IMG/VR virus record: IMGVR_UViG_3300044991_001227
Span: 1-31,253 of that record
DNA: 31,253 bases
Strand: one strand, 5' to 3'
Origin: a virus
Both the position numbers and the translations under genes were made by a program. Every line of letters begins with the position of its first letter. The stretch's first letter is position 1. Under the pieces are notes generated by a model. That model had not been told where the DNA came from, did no database searches, and saw only the letters and a program-made list of their open reading frames with translations. Shown in pieces: positions 5,838-13,020 of this stretch.

Positions 5838-6416
5838 TTACAGGGTGCGGTGCAGGGCGGTCACGGTCGCGCGGATGACCCACGTTTCATCCAGGATGGT
5901 CCGCGAACCGTCGTCCAGCGATTCGATTTGCGGGCACGGGTCGTTGCGGTATCGCCCGAACAGCAACACATCACCGTGCGCCACGATCACGAACTGGCCG
6001 GGCGCGGGCTGTTGACCGCGCACCGATTCGAGGACGTCCCCGGCGAGTAACAAACCGCCTGGTTCGTCCAACCTCCAAAACTCGCGCGCTGATGGGTGTG
6101 GCGCTTCTTTCGCGAGCATGATGCACATCCTGTCTCTCCCTGACCGGACGATACTACCTGTTGGTTGCGACATGGGGGTGAGTTTTATTTCACCAGCGGG
6201 CGTCACGAGGCTCAACCCCGTGAACTGCTCCGCAACCTCAGTGACAGATCGCCCGAGTGCGTGCGCGTACAATTCAATCCGGTCAGTGTCGGGCTTGCTA
6301 ATCGTGCCCAATTCGACCTGATTGACCCACGATTGACCGCACCTGAGGAACGCAGCAAGGCTCGCCTGCGTCAACCCCTTTTTCTTCCGCCACCCGATCA
6401 ACTTTTCGCGACGCAT
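5838..6416 (-). CDS. CI-like repressor: XRE helix-turn-helix with S24-like C-terminal domain (192 aa)
   Basis: Probable lysogeny repressor. Residues 1-65 are an XRE-type helix-turn-helix (KLIGWRKKKGLTQASLAAFL, QSWVNQVELG, IELYAHALGRSVTEVAEQF). The C-terminal 90 residues have the strand pattern of LexA/CI S24 domains (GLLLAGDVLES, PAPGQFVIVAHGDVLLFGRY), but the catalytic GDSM serine is not there and no clear catalytic lysine is seen. It may therefore be a non-cleavable dimerisation domain. I chose ATG 6416; the in-frame ATG at 6458 sits beside the operator and -35 box of the rightward promoter. It is transcribed opposite to the Cro-like gene. Confidence 0.85.
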   Translation of the reverse strand: MRREKLIGWRKKKGLTQASLAAFLRCGQSWVNQVELGTISKPDTDRIELYAHALGRSVTEVAEQFTGLSLVTPAGEIKLTPMSQPTGSIVRSGRDRMCIMLAKEAPHPSAREFWRLDEPGGLLLAGDVLESVRGQQPAPGQFVIVAHGDVLLFGRYRNDPCPQIESLDDGSRTILDETWVIRATVTALHRTL

Positions 6417-6429
6417 CTGCCCCCCCCGT

Positions 6430-6444
6430 AACAGTACCGGTGTT
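6430..6444. promoter_or_regulatory. Operator-like site 2 beside the repressor start
   Basis: AACAGTACCGGTGTT matches the symmetric site at 6460-6474 in 11 of 15 positions, including AACAG and TGTT. The two centres are 30 bp apart, about three helical turns, which suits cooperative binding of repressor dimers. It lies 14 bases upstream of the repressor ATG at 6416. Confidence 0.6.
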
Positions 6445-6451
6445 TTTGCTC

Positions 6452-6480
6452 TTGACATTAACAGCGTCGCTGTTTACGCT
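6452..6480 (+). promoter_or_regulatory. Rightward early promoter (PR-like)
   Basis: A perfect TTGACA (6452-6457) is followed after 17 bases by TACGCT, a weak -10 box. The whole spacer is nearly filled by a perfectly symmetric operator, so a bound repressor would block RNA polymerase. It reads toward the Cro-like gene at 6523. Confidence 0.65.
6460..6474. promoter_or_regulatory. Perfectly palindromic operator in the rightward promoter
   Basis: AACAGCG-T-CGCTGTT is a perfect 15-bp palindrome centred at 6467, lying between the -35 and -10 boxes. It is the best member of the AACAG-N6-TGTT set and the likely main target of repressor and Cro-like protein. Confidence 0.75.
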
Positions 6481-6522
6481 GCACCCGCCTCCGAACGAAT
6501 CGGGGGTTGATGAGGAGGATAC

Positions 6523-6759
6523 ATGAGTTTCATTCGCATTTGGAGAAACGCGCAGAACCCTCGTGTAACACAAGGGGAATTGGCTATCCGTTTGGGGGTG
6601 ACGCAATCCGCGGTCAGTCAGGCGGAACGGTCGGGTACCTGTTCGCCTGCACTCGCCGCCCGTGCCCATGCCGTCCTCGGGATTCCGCTGCTGTCCCTGT
6701 TGTACCCCGATGCGTACCTGTGGGAGCCGAAAGAATGCGCAAACAGCGGAACTGATTGA
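6523..6759 (+). CDS. Cro-like helix-turn-helix regulator (78 aa)
   Basis: A small DNA-binding protein divergent from the repressor, the position of cro in lambdoid phages. Residues 12-55 form the helix-turn-helix (NPRVTQGELAIRLGVTQSAV, SQAERSG, SPALAARAHAVLGI). The remainder is a short hydrophobic and acidic tail (LLSLLYPDAYLWEPKE). The start has an excellent ribosome site (GAGGAGG) close upstream. It is the first gene of the rightward operon and probably binds the same operators as the repressor to favour lytic growth. Its stop lies 14 bases before the replication gene. Confidence 0.85.
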   Translation: MSFIRIWRNAQNPRVTQGELAIRLGVTQSAVSQAERSGTCSPALAARAHAVLGIPLLSLLYPDAYLWEPKECANSGTD

Positions 6760-6773
6760 GGATTGGGGGCGGG

Positions 6774-7610
6774 ATGTACGTCAAACTGTTTGACCGAATG
6801 ATCAAGTCGTCCGTGTGGGATGAGTCGGCAACGACCCGGATCGCATGGGTAACGATGTTGCTTCTGTCGGACCAAGACGGGACGGTGTACGGAACGCCTA
6901 CCGCCCTTGCCCGTTCCGCGAACCTGACTGTTGAGCAAATGACCACAGCCCTTGAAATATTCCAGAATCCCGATGCGTGTTCCACAAGTACCGGCGACGA
7001 CGGGCGGCGCGTGCTGCAAATCGCGCCGAACCAGTGGCACGTCGTGAACTACTCGAAGTACCGCGAGATGGCAGACGCTTCTGTTCAGCGCGAGCAGACC
7101 AGAATCCGCGTCCAGAACTACCGGAAACGAAAGGATGTAACGCCCGGTAACGTTACTGTAACGCCTGTAACGGTTGGTAACGGACAGAAACGCCAAGCAG
7201 AAGCAGAAGCAGAAGCAAATCTATCGGATCCTGCGGATCCTCACCCGTCCAAGGACGGGCACGATGCTATGGACGTGTTCGCCCATTGGCAGAAGGTTCA
7301 CGGATACGCCAAAGCGAAACTGGACGACAAGCGCCGCGCCATGATCAACCGCATCCTGCGGAAGTACACCGTCGCGGACTGTTGCAAGGCTATCGACGGC
7401 TGCGCGAAGTCGTCTTACCACATGGGTGAGAACCCCGCAGGCAAGAAGTACAACGGCATCGACCTGATTCTGCGGGACGGCGCGCACGTTGATCAGTTCA
7501 TGGCGACGGACGACAACCCGCCCGAACCGAAACCGATGCAGTTCCCTGAAGCCCGCCGCATGACCGCATCCGAACTGGCGTTGTCAAAACTGGGAGGTTG
7601 GTCGGAATGA
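6774..7610 (+). CDS. Phage replication initiator with N-terminal winged helix (278 aa)
   Basis: Likely origin-binding protein, comparable in place and layout to lambda O. Residues 1-95 look like a Rep_O/replisome-organiser winged helix (VKLFDRMIKSSVWDES, TRIAWVTMLLLSDQDGTVYG, ALARSANLTVEQM, NYSKYREMADASVQREQTR). A low-complexity linker (residues about 120-155) is encoded by the repeat region that may be the origin itself. The C-terminal domain (HWQKVHGYAKAKLDDKRRAM, NRILRKYTVADCCKAIDGCA, NGIDLILRDGAHVDQFM) resembles C-termini of other phage initiators that contact helicase or its loader. I chose ATG 6774; a TTG lies slightly upstream. It overlaps the helicase gene by four bases. Confidence 0.82.
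   Translation: MYVKLFDRMIKSSVWDESATTRIAWVTMLLLSDQDGTVYGTPTALARSANLTVEQMTTALEIFQNPDACSTSTGDDGRRVLQIAPNQWHVVNYSKYREMADASVQREQTRIRVQNYRKRKDVTPGNVTVTPVTVGNGQKRQAEAEAEANLSDPADPHPSKDGHDAMDVFAHWQKVHGYAKAKLDDKRRAMINRILRKYTVADCCKAIDGCAKSSYHMGENPAGKKYNGIDLILRDGAHVDQFMATDDNPPEPKPMQFPEARRMTASELALSKLGGWSE
7137..7182. repeat. Five GTAACG iterons phased at about 10 bp, candidate replication origin
   Basis: GTAACG occurs at 7137, 7147, 7158, 7167 and 7177, with start-to-start steps of 10, 11, 9 and 10 bases, so all copies face one side of the helix. An inverted copy overlaps the second (CGTTAC at 7151-7156). The array lies in the middle of the initiator gene, just as lambda ori lies within gene O. Confidence 0.65.
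7195..7217. repeat. AAGCAG hexamer repeat next to the iterons
   Basis: Nearly four tandem copies of AAGCAG encode alternating Gln/Lys and Ala-Glu residues in the initiator linker. Their closeness to the iterons suggests a flexible or easily melted spacer, or slippage expansion in a disordered linker. Confidence 0.7.
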
Positions 7611-9844
7611 TCCGTTACAACGATTTTATCGCATCCAAGGCGCACGTGATCCAACCGTGCGGCATCGAGCCGCCCCCGGTCCATCCGATGCTGTACCAGT
7701 TCCAGGCCGATATCGTCCGATGGGCGGTGCGGTTGGGGCGCGCGGCGATCTTCGCGGACTGCGGACTCGGCAAGACGCTGATGCAGTTGGAATGGGCGCG
7801 TGCCTTCGCGGGCCGCGTCCTGATTGTCACCCCGATCGCGGTCGGGACGCAGACCATCGCAGAAGCGGCCCGAATCGGGATGGAAGTCCGCCGCGTCTTG
7901 GACCCGTCCGAATGCGGCGACGGTCCTGGTGTCTGGACGACGAACTACGAGCGCATCGGGAAGTTCGTCGGTGTTCCGTTCGATGCTATCGTTCTGGACG
8001 AATCGAGCATCCTGAAAAGCATCGACGGCAAGACGCGGTCCCTGCTTCTGTCGCAGTTCACCAGCATCCCTTACCGACTCTGCTGCACCGCGACCCCGGC
8101 CCCGAATGACGTTGCAGAACTCGCGAACCACGCCGAGTTCTTGGGTGTCATGTCCCGCACGGAAATGCTGGCGACGTGGTTCGTTCACGATGAAAAGGGC
8201 AACGGCCGGGAGTGCGGCGCAAACGGCTGGCGGCTCAAGGGTTGGAGCGCCGACGCGATGTACTCTTGGATGGCGAAATGGGCGGCGTTCATCCGCGCCC
8301 CGTCCGACCTTGGATACGCCGACGATGGATTTGTCCTGCCCCCGATGCACGTTAAGGATGAAGTCGTCCAGTCCGACTGGAAACCGGACGGGATGCTTTT
8401 CGCTGCGGGCCTGGGGGGCGTCACGGGGCGTTCCGAGGTTCGCCGCGAAACCATGGATGCGCGTGTCGCCCGCGCGGTCGAAATCATCCGCGCCGACCCC
8501 GACAGTCAGTGGTTGATCTGGTGCGGACTGAACGCGGAACAGGACGCGATTGCGAAGGCGTTGGGCACCGATTGCGTGTCCGTCGCCGGGCAGGATGACG
8601 AGTCCACCAAGATCGAACGTGAACGCGCCTGGCGCTCGGGTACGGTTCGCCACATGGCGACCAAGCCCGCAATCTTCGGGTTCGGGATGAACTGGCAGCA
8701 CTGTCACAAGATGCTGTTCCTCGGCCTGGGAGATTCGTACGAAGCCTACTACCAGTCCATCCGGCGCTGCTACCGCTTCGGCCAGAAGGAACCCGTTGAT
8801 GTGCGGATCGTCATTTCCGAGGCCGAAGGGGAAATCGCCGGGAACGTGCGCCGGAAGGAACTGGACGCGACCCGCATGGCTTCCGCGGTGGTCGCCGCGA
8901 TGCACGATTCACAACTCGAATCTGTAAGGGGGGTGCGGCAGATGGACGAATACACGACCGACGATGACATTCGGGAAGGCCAGTGGAAGTTGATGCTCGG
9001 GGACTGCGTGGAGCGCATCCAGGAGGTTCCCGATTCGTCCATCGGGTTGTCCGTGTTCTCCCCGCCGTTCGCCTCGCTTTACACCTATTCCGCGTCCGAC
9101 CGGGACATGGGCAACGCGAAGGATTACGACGAGTTCTTTAAGCACTTCGGATACCTGATTCCCGAACTGCTCCGCGTCACGAAGCCGGGGCGGCGTGCCT
9201 GCGTTCACGTTCAACAGGTCACGACTACGAAGGCGACGCACGGGATCATCGGGTGGCGGGACTTCCGGGCGGATACCGTGCGCGCGTTCGTGTCCGCGGG
9301 ATGGGTGTACGACGGCGAGGTCGTGATTGACAAGGACCCGCAGGCGCAGGCGATTCGGACGAAGTCCAAGCAGTTGATGTTCGTCCAGAAGGAGCGCGAC
9401 TCCGCATGGTTGCGTCCCGCCATGGCCGATTACATCCTCCTGTTCCGGCATCCCGAGGAAAACACGGAACCCGTGCGCCCCGGCGACGACGTGACGAACG
9501 AGGACTGGATTCTCTGGGCGCGGCCGATCTGGTACGGCATCCGCGAATCAGACACGTTGCAAGTCGCCCAGGCTCGGGACGAAAAGGACGAAAAGCACGT
9601 CTGCCCGCTGCAACTCGGGACCATTGAACGGTGCGTGCGGCTCTGGTCGAATCGCGGGGATACGGTCCTGTCCCCCTTTGCTGGCATCGGATCGGAAGGC
9701 TACGTCGCGTTGCAGCACGGCCGGAAGTACGTCGGTATCGAATTGAAGCCCGGATACTGGCGGGTTGCACGCAAGAACCTGCGTGCCGCCATGGCGCAGG
9801 GCGATCTGTTCGCGGCGGACGGAATCGAGGGCGACGATGCTTGA
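7607..9844 (+). CDS. SNF2-type helicase fused to a DNA methyltransferase (745 aa)
   Basis: Two enzymes in one chain. Residues 1-430 are a superfamily 2 helicase: Walker A GLGKT (53-57), motif II DESS (131-134), TATPAPND (162-168), and near 384-393 QSIRRCYRFGQ, the typical SNF2 motif VI. Residues 450-740 are an amino-methyltransferase of the circularly ordered beta type: catalytic SPPF (485-488) comes before the S-adenosylmethionine motif SPFAGIGSEG (689-698) and GIEL. SPPF-type motifs favour N4-cytosine or N6-adenine methylation. Start overlaps the initiator stop (ATGA). Likely roles are modification of phage DNA against host restriction, coupled to DNA translocation or replication; related fusions occur in other phages. 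Confidence 0.9.
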   Translation: MIRYNDFIASKAHVIQPCGIEPPPVHPMLYQFQADIVRWAVRLGRAAIFADCGLGKTLMQLEWARAFAGRVLIVTPIAVGTQTIAEAARIGMEVRRVLDPSECGDGPGVWTTNYERIGKFVGVPFDAIVLDESSILKSIDGKTRSLLLSQFTSIPYRLCCTATPAPNDVAELANHAEFLGVMSRTEMLATWFVHDEKGNGRECGANGWRLKGWSADAMYSWMAKWAAFIRAPSDLGYADDGFVLPPMHVKDEVVQSDWKPDGMLFAAGLGGVTGRSEVRRETMDARVARAVEIIRADPDSQWLIWCGLNAEQDAIAKALGTDCVSVAGQDDESTKIERERAWRSGTVRHMATKPAIFGFGMNWQHCHKMLFLGLGDSYEAYYQSIRRCYRFGQKEPVDVRIVISEAEGEIAGNVRRKELDATRMASAVVAAMHDSQLESVRGVRQMDEYTTDDDIREGQWKLMLGDCVERIQEVPDSSIGLSVFSPPFASLYTYSASDRDMGNAKDYDEFFKHFGYLIPELLRVTKPGRRACVHVQQVTTTKATHGIIGWRDFRADTVRAFVSAGWVYDGEVVIDKDPQAQAIRTKSKQLMFVQKERDSAWLRPAMADYILLFRHPEENTEPVRPGDDVTNEDWILWARPIWYGIRESDTLQVAQARDEKDEKHVCPLQLGTIERCVRLWSNRGDTVLSPFAGIGSEGYVALQHGRKYVGIELKPGYWRVARKNLRAAMAQGDLFAADGIEGDDA

Positions 9845-10403
9845 AAGGGAGTTCGCAGACGCATGGGGCGTGTTCAGCGGTACCTACAACTGCGGCGCGC
9901 ACCGCATGGCGGCGTATCAGTCGGTACTCCGGTTGCAGGACGGTTCCGCGTGGGGACGTGTCGCGCGGTTCTACGCTGAACACGCCGTCACGGGCGATGA
10001 ATGCCCGACCCCTAGCGAAGTCTCGGACGCCGTAGCCCGAGAAGCCTCCAACGCCACAATGCAGGATGAGCACTGCCCGTTCTGCGACTACGGGCAAATC
10101 ATGCTTTGGCGGTTGACGGTGGAAGGTCAGAACTTTTACCTCCCGCACGACTGCAACCGCTCCGAGGTTGAACGTGTCGTGTCGCCGCCCGTCAAGACTT
10201 GGACCGCGATGAAAACAACCGCGTCTTGCGAGTGTCGCCGGGGTCGTTCCCTTCGCGCTGCGCAACAAGCCGCGAAACGGCCCGCTCTACGCCCGTTCCT
10301 CGACTTGGTGGGCGAATCCCCCCGGTCCGGTCGCGAAACGCCTTGGACGGGCCTTGGACAGATTGAGGGTGCCATCCGGGAAGTGATTGGGGGTGGGGCA
10401 TGA
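9837..10403 (+). CDS. Phage protein with Cys-rich centre, possible replication accessory (188 aa)
   Basis: The start overlaps the methyltransferase gene by eight bases. Residues 1-75 are helical (AAYQSVLRLQDGSAWGRVAR, then CPTPSEVSDAVAREA), faintly like small helicase-loader or replication-inhibitor domains, which also end with a PT.xEV helix. Residues about 80-140 carry CPFCDYG, HDC and CEC, giving a likely zinc site. The C-terminus (PALRPFLDLVGE, GLGQIEGAIREVIGGG) is helical. Its place next to initiator and helicase supports a replication link, but no family is firmly recognised. Confidence 0.65.
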   Translation: MLEREFADAWGVFSGTYNCGAHRMAAYQSVLRLQDGSAWGRVARFYAEHAVTGDECPTPSEVSDAVAREASNATMQDEHCPFCDYGQIMLWRLTVEGQNFYLPHDCNRSEVERVVSPPVKTWTAMKTTASCECRRGRSLRAAQQAAKRPALRPFLDLVGESPRSGRETPWTGLGQIEGAIREVIGGGA

Positions 10404-10639
10404 CGGACGCGACGTGGTTCTGCCATGACTGCCACACGGAGCAACCCGCAACCGTCCCCGAATGGCGCGAGCCGGGATGGTTGGATGGGGACGTGATTTG
10501 TCCCGCGTGCCGGGCGAAGTGGGAAGCGGCGCATCCGGGGGTAAGCGGGGTTCTGGTCTATTGCGCGTTCTGCAACGGCAAGGGCGGTCGGGATGGTTCT
10601 TGTAGGAATTGTGATGGAACCGGGATGGTGCCCGAATGA
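10400..10639 (+). CDS. Double zinc-ribbon protein (79 aa)
   Basis: Small protein with two pairs of metal knuckles: CHDC and CPAC in the first half (residues 8-11 and 35-38), CAFCNGKGG and CRNCDGTG in the second (about 54-74). The second pair has the CxxCxGxG form of DnaJ-type zinc fingers. Start and stop overlap neighbours by four bases each. Probably a cytosolic protein- or nucleic-acid-binding adaptor; exact role unknown. Confidence 0.75.
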   Translation: MTDATWFCHDCHTEQPATVPEWREPGWLDGDVICPACRAKWEAAHPGVSGVLVYCAFCNGKGGRDGSCRNCDGTGMVPE

Positions 10640-11217
10640 TTGCCGCCCTCTACGTCGCCACAAACGGCTGCTACTTCGACCTCCCCGGCGTTGACCCGTG
10701 GGATGAGGTGCGGGACGCGCGGTTGTGCCCTGGTCCATTCCCGGTCGTGGCGCACCCGCCGTGCCAGCGGTGGGGACGGTACGCTGGCGAAACGATAGGG
10801 CAGGATGATGGGTGCTTTGCCGCCGCCCTTGAATCCGTGCGGCGCTTCGGGGGTATCTTGGAGCATCCCGAGGGTTCGTCTGCGTGGCGGGCGTTTGGGA
10901 TTCCATCCCCTCCGCGCCACGGCGGATGGATCGCGGACGGCGGCGGCGGATGGACCTGCTGCGTGTCACAAGGGAACTACGGGCACCGCGCTCGCAAACT
11001 GACGTGGTTGTACCTGTGCGGCGTTGACAACCCGCCCGCGCTGAAATGGAACCATCCGGTCAAGCGCGTCCCCGGTGCTGATACTGCGACGGGCGAGGAA
11101 CGGCGGCGGTTGATTCGGACGGGCGTTTGCCAGCGGTTGTCACACAACCAACGCCTCGCAACCCCACCCGAGTTTCGGGACGTGCTGTTGAACCTGGCGC
11201 GGATGGTGTCCCCATGA
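10636..11217 (+). CDS. Dcm-like (cytosine-C5 methyltransferase-related) phage protein (193 aa)
   Basis: Conserved phage protein with features reminiscent of cytosine-C5 enzymes: VAHPPCQRWG near residues 38-47 (Pro-Cys of the catalytic loop), GGILEHPEGSSAW near 72-84 (like the ENV/ENP motif), and a GNYGHRARKLTWLY segment near 113-126, which resembles the Q-GHxxRKxTWLY stretch of relatives. There is no clear N-terminal S-adenosylmethionine loop (FxGxG), so it may not be an active methyltransferase by itself. It could bind a modified base or act with another protein. Start and stop overlap neighbours by four bases. Confidence 0.65.
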   Translation: MIAALYVATNGCYFDLPGVDPWDEVRDARLCPGPFPVVAHPPCQRWGRYAGETIGQDDGCFAAALESVRRFGGILEHPEGSSAWRAFGIPSPPRHGGWIADGGGGWTCCVSQGNYGHRARKLTWLYLCGVDNPPALKWNHPVKRVPGADTATGEERRRLIRTGVCQRLSHNQRLATPPEFRDVLLNLARMVSP

Positions 11218-11279
11218 CCCCCACTGACTCGGAACGTCACGCGGCGCGCGCGGTGGCGGATAGCGTACTCGGAGGTTGC

Positions 11280-11735
11280 ATGGACCGCTTGACCTTCACC
11301 GTCCCCGGCCCCCCTGTGGGCAAGTCCAAGACGCTCGGGACCATCAACGGGCACGCAACGTCCTTCACCGCGGGCAAAACGAAGGACTACCAATCCCGCG
11401 TCTGCGACTACGCCCATATCGCCCTTGACGGTGACGTGGGATTCCTGACGGGGTTGGTTCACGTCCGCGCGCTGTACGTTTTCGACCGCCCGCAACGCCT
11501 CTTGAAGCGTTCCAAGCGTACCGGGCTGCTCATGGGCGCGGACGAAGGGCGGATGCCGTTCACGGGCAAGCCCGACCTCGACAACCTATTCAAGAGCAGC
11601 GCTGACGGGATGAAGTGGGCGGGCGTGTTCACAGACGACACCCAAATCGACAACTGGGACGGTTCGCGACGGTTCTACGCCGCGATTGGCGAACAGGCGC
11701 ACACGGAAATCTTGGTGGAGGAAATCGAATGTTGA
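11280..11735 (+). CDS. rusA: RusA-family Holliday junction resolvase (151 aa)
   Basis: Structure-specific endonuclease that cuts four-way junctions formed during phage recombination and replication. The N-terminus TFTVPGPPVGK (residues 5-15) and the active-site block GKPDLDNLFKSSADGM with D99 and D101, followed by VFTDDTQI (D119/D120), match the family; RusA needs such aspartates for metal binding. Length fits (120-150 usual). ATG 11280 has GGAGG just upstream. An in-frame ATG at 11214, overlapping the previous stop as ATGA, would add 22 residues that the family does not need. It probably acts downstream of the exonuclease of the leftward operon. Confidence 0.9.
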   Translation: MDRLTFTVPGPPVGKSKTLGTINGHATSFTAGKTKDYQSRVCDYAHIALDGDVGFLTGLVHVRALYVFDRPQRLLKRSKRTGLLMGADEGRMPFTGKPDLDNLFKSSADGMKWAGVFTDDTQIDNWDGSRRFYAAIGEQAHTEILVEEIEC

Positions 11736-12001
11736 CCCGCATCCAATCCTTCCTTTCCGACATCCGCACCATCGCGAACGCGATCCTGGGCGACCTCGGC
11801 ACGCCCGATTGCACCGTTGACCCGCGCGTGACGGTGGACGTCCTGCCCGACTCCGGTACCCGCCGCGTGTCCATGCCGTGCGTGGGCAATCTGCGGTCCG
11901 AGTCGGACGGTCGCGTGACGCAGCATGTCCGTCCCGACCGCGTGCAGGACGCGATCCGGGTGTACCGCGATGCCGCGAAGGCGTTGGAGGGGGCGAGATG
12001 A
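11729..12001 (+). CDS. Hypothetical protein (90 aa)
   Basis: Unrecognised small protein. It starts seven bases inside the end of the RusA gene. It has an amphipathic N-terminal helix (TRIQSFLSDIRTIANAIL), a middle with predicted strands (DPRVTVDVLPDSGTRRVSM) and a C-terminal helix (QDAIRVYRDAAKALEG). No cysteines in a metal pattern, no membrane segment. It overlaps the next gene by four bases. Confidence 0.65.
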   Translation: MLTRIQSFLSDIRTIANAILGDLGTPDCTVDPRVTVDVLPDSGTRRVSMPCVGNLRSESDGRVTQHVRPDRVQDAIRVYRDAAKALEGAR

Positions 12002-12234
12002 AACGCGGACAAGTATGGGCATGGCAGCGTGAGTACCTCGCCGCCGAACGCGAACTGACCACGGCGCGCGATGAATGCCACCCTGACCGGATCGCTGCGA
12101 TGATGGCGACGGGGTTGACGGGTTCGCCTTCGGTTGAATCCCAAGTGCAGGAGCGCAAGGACCGATACCGCGCGGCGTTGCTGGCGTGGAAGGCGATTCA
12201 GGACGAAGCGGATGGGGGTGAAGCATCATGCTGA
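11998..12234 (+). CDS. Hypothetical helical protein (78 aa)
   Basis: Unrecognised. Nearly all helical and charged: AWQREYLAAERELTTARDE, then SQVQERKDRYRAALLAWKAI. This looks like an antiparallel helical hairpin around a short loop (MMATGLTGSPS). ATG at 11998 overlaps the preceding TGA; the end overlaps the next gene by seven bases. Confidence 0.65.
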   Translation: MKRGQVWAWQREYLAAERELTTARDECHPDRIAAMMATGLTGSPSVESQVQERKDRYRAALLAWKAIQDEADGGEASC

Positions 12235-12542
12235 CCTGCCCCCGATGCCGAGCCGTCCAGATGCGCCGCGACGTGAACGGGCGGTGGGAATGCGGCGCAT
12301 GCTGCTACCACCCCGGCAAACTCCGCGACGCCGACTTTGAGGACGTGGGACAGCACGCGCCCGAAACCGCCGAGGAACTGCGCACCCGCCATGACGCGCA
12401 GGTCGCGGCAGGGACCGAACCGGGGGTGATTCGCCATACCCGCGACGTTGGACCGGGAGAGCGTGTCATAGCGGTTGACCCGAAGGACGTTGAACTTGAG
12501 GCGTTGCGGGCAGAAGTTGCGCGGCTTGGGGGGCATGTATGA
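12228..12542 (+). CDS. N-terminal zinc-ribbon protein (104 aa)
   Basis: Residues 4-26 form a classical zinc ribbon: CPRC, fifteen residues, CGAC (followed by a further Cys). The rest is acidic and helical (ADFEDVGQHAPETAEELRTR, DPKDVELEALRAEVARL) with a possible short coiled coil at the C-terminus. Start and stop overlap neighbours. Likely nucleic-acid- or protein-binding; function unknown. Confidence 0.72.
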   Translation: MLTCPRCRAVQMRRDVNGRWECGACCYHPGKLRDADFEDVGQHAPETAEELRTRHDAQVAAGTEPGVIRHTRDVGPGERVIAVDPKDVELEALRAEVARLGGHV

Positions 12543-12748
12543 CCCACCTGCGCGGCGAGCACCTGGACGAAAACGGCGAACCGACCGCGGGGTGCGCCGC
12601 GTTGACCGCGCTCCTGTCCATCTTCGGGATGGATGGCGAAGTCGTTTCCGTCCCGTCCCCGCGCGATGGATTGAGCCTGGAACGGTCCGAACATTCCGCG
12701 ATGCTGGCGGTCAATGCCGCTGTTGACCACGAAACGGAGGAAGACTGA
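12539..12748 (+). CDS. Hypothetical protein (69 aa)
   Basis: Unrecognised small acidic protein (begins MTHLRGEHLDENGEPTAG, ends VDHETEED). A central hydrophobic helix (CAALTALLSIFGM) is too short and polar-flanked for a confident membrane span. It is joined to both neighbours by overlaps (ATGA and TGATG). Confidence 0.6.
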   Translation: MTHLRGEHLDENGEPTAGCAALTALLSIFGMDGEVVSVPSPRDGLSLERSEHSAMLAVNAAVDHETEED

Positions 12749-13020
12749 TGCCTATCCAGATCGACACCTACGATCCAAGCCCGTTGCTCACAAAGATTCG
12801 GGGCATTCTGACCAAGTTAGGTGACAACATGCTGATGGACGCTGTGGAAATGGCGGGCGAGTGTGGGGTCAAGGACGGTGACGCGCTTCAAAAGCGCCTG
12901 CGTCGAGAACCGGGCGACGTTGATGCGTGGCGCGCGAGGTCGGCTGCTGCATCGCACGGTTGGATGTGGGGCACCCCGAAGGCTATCGAAAAGGCTCGCA
13001 AGGCCGGGATGGTGGTGTGA
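12748..13020 (+). CDS. Hypothetical helical protein (90 aa)
   Basis: Unrecognised. Residues 10-50 read as two helices (SPLLTKIRGILTKLGDNMLM, DAVEMAGECGVKDGDALQKR), and the end is a third (GTPKAIEKARKAGMVV). The pattern of short helices ending in a basic tail would suit a small DNA-binding domain, but no helix-turn-helix is clear. It begins and ends with one-base overlaps (TGATG) and stands immediately before the phosphoesterase. Confidence 0.6.
   Translation: MPIQIDTYDPSPLLTKIRGILTKLGDNMLMDAVEMAGECGVKDGDALQKRLRREPGDVDAWRARSAAASHGWMWGTPKAIEKARKAGMVV

Noticed and set aside
7493-8905. 470-residue minus-strand frame opposite the helicase
   Set aside because: Shadow of the helicase-methyltransferase gene; no motifs and typical antisense composition.
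10636-11217. Calling the Dcm-like protein a complete cytosine methyltransferase
   Set aside because: The S-adenosylmethionine motif (FxGxG) is missing, so only a relationship is claimed.
11214-11279. Longer RusA start at ATG 11214
   Set aside because: It overlaps the previous stop nicely, but the family core begins right after 11280, which has its own GGAGG; kept as an alternative.
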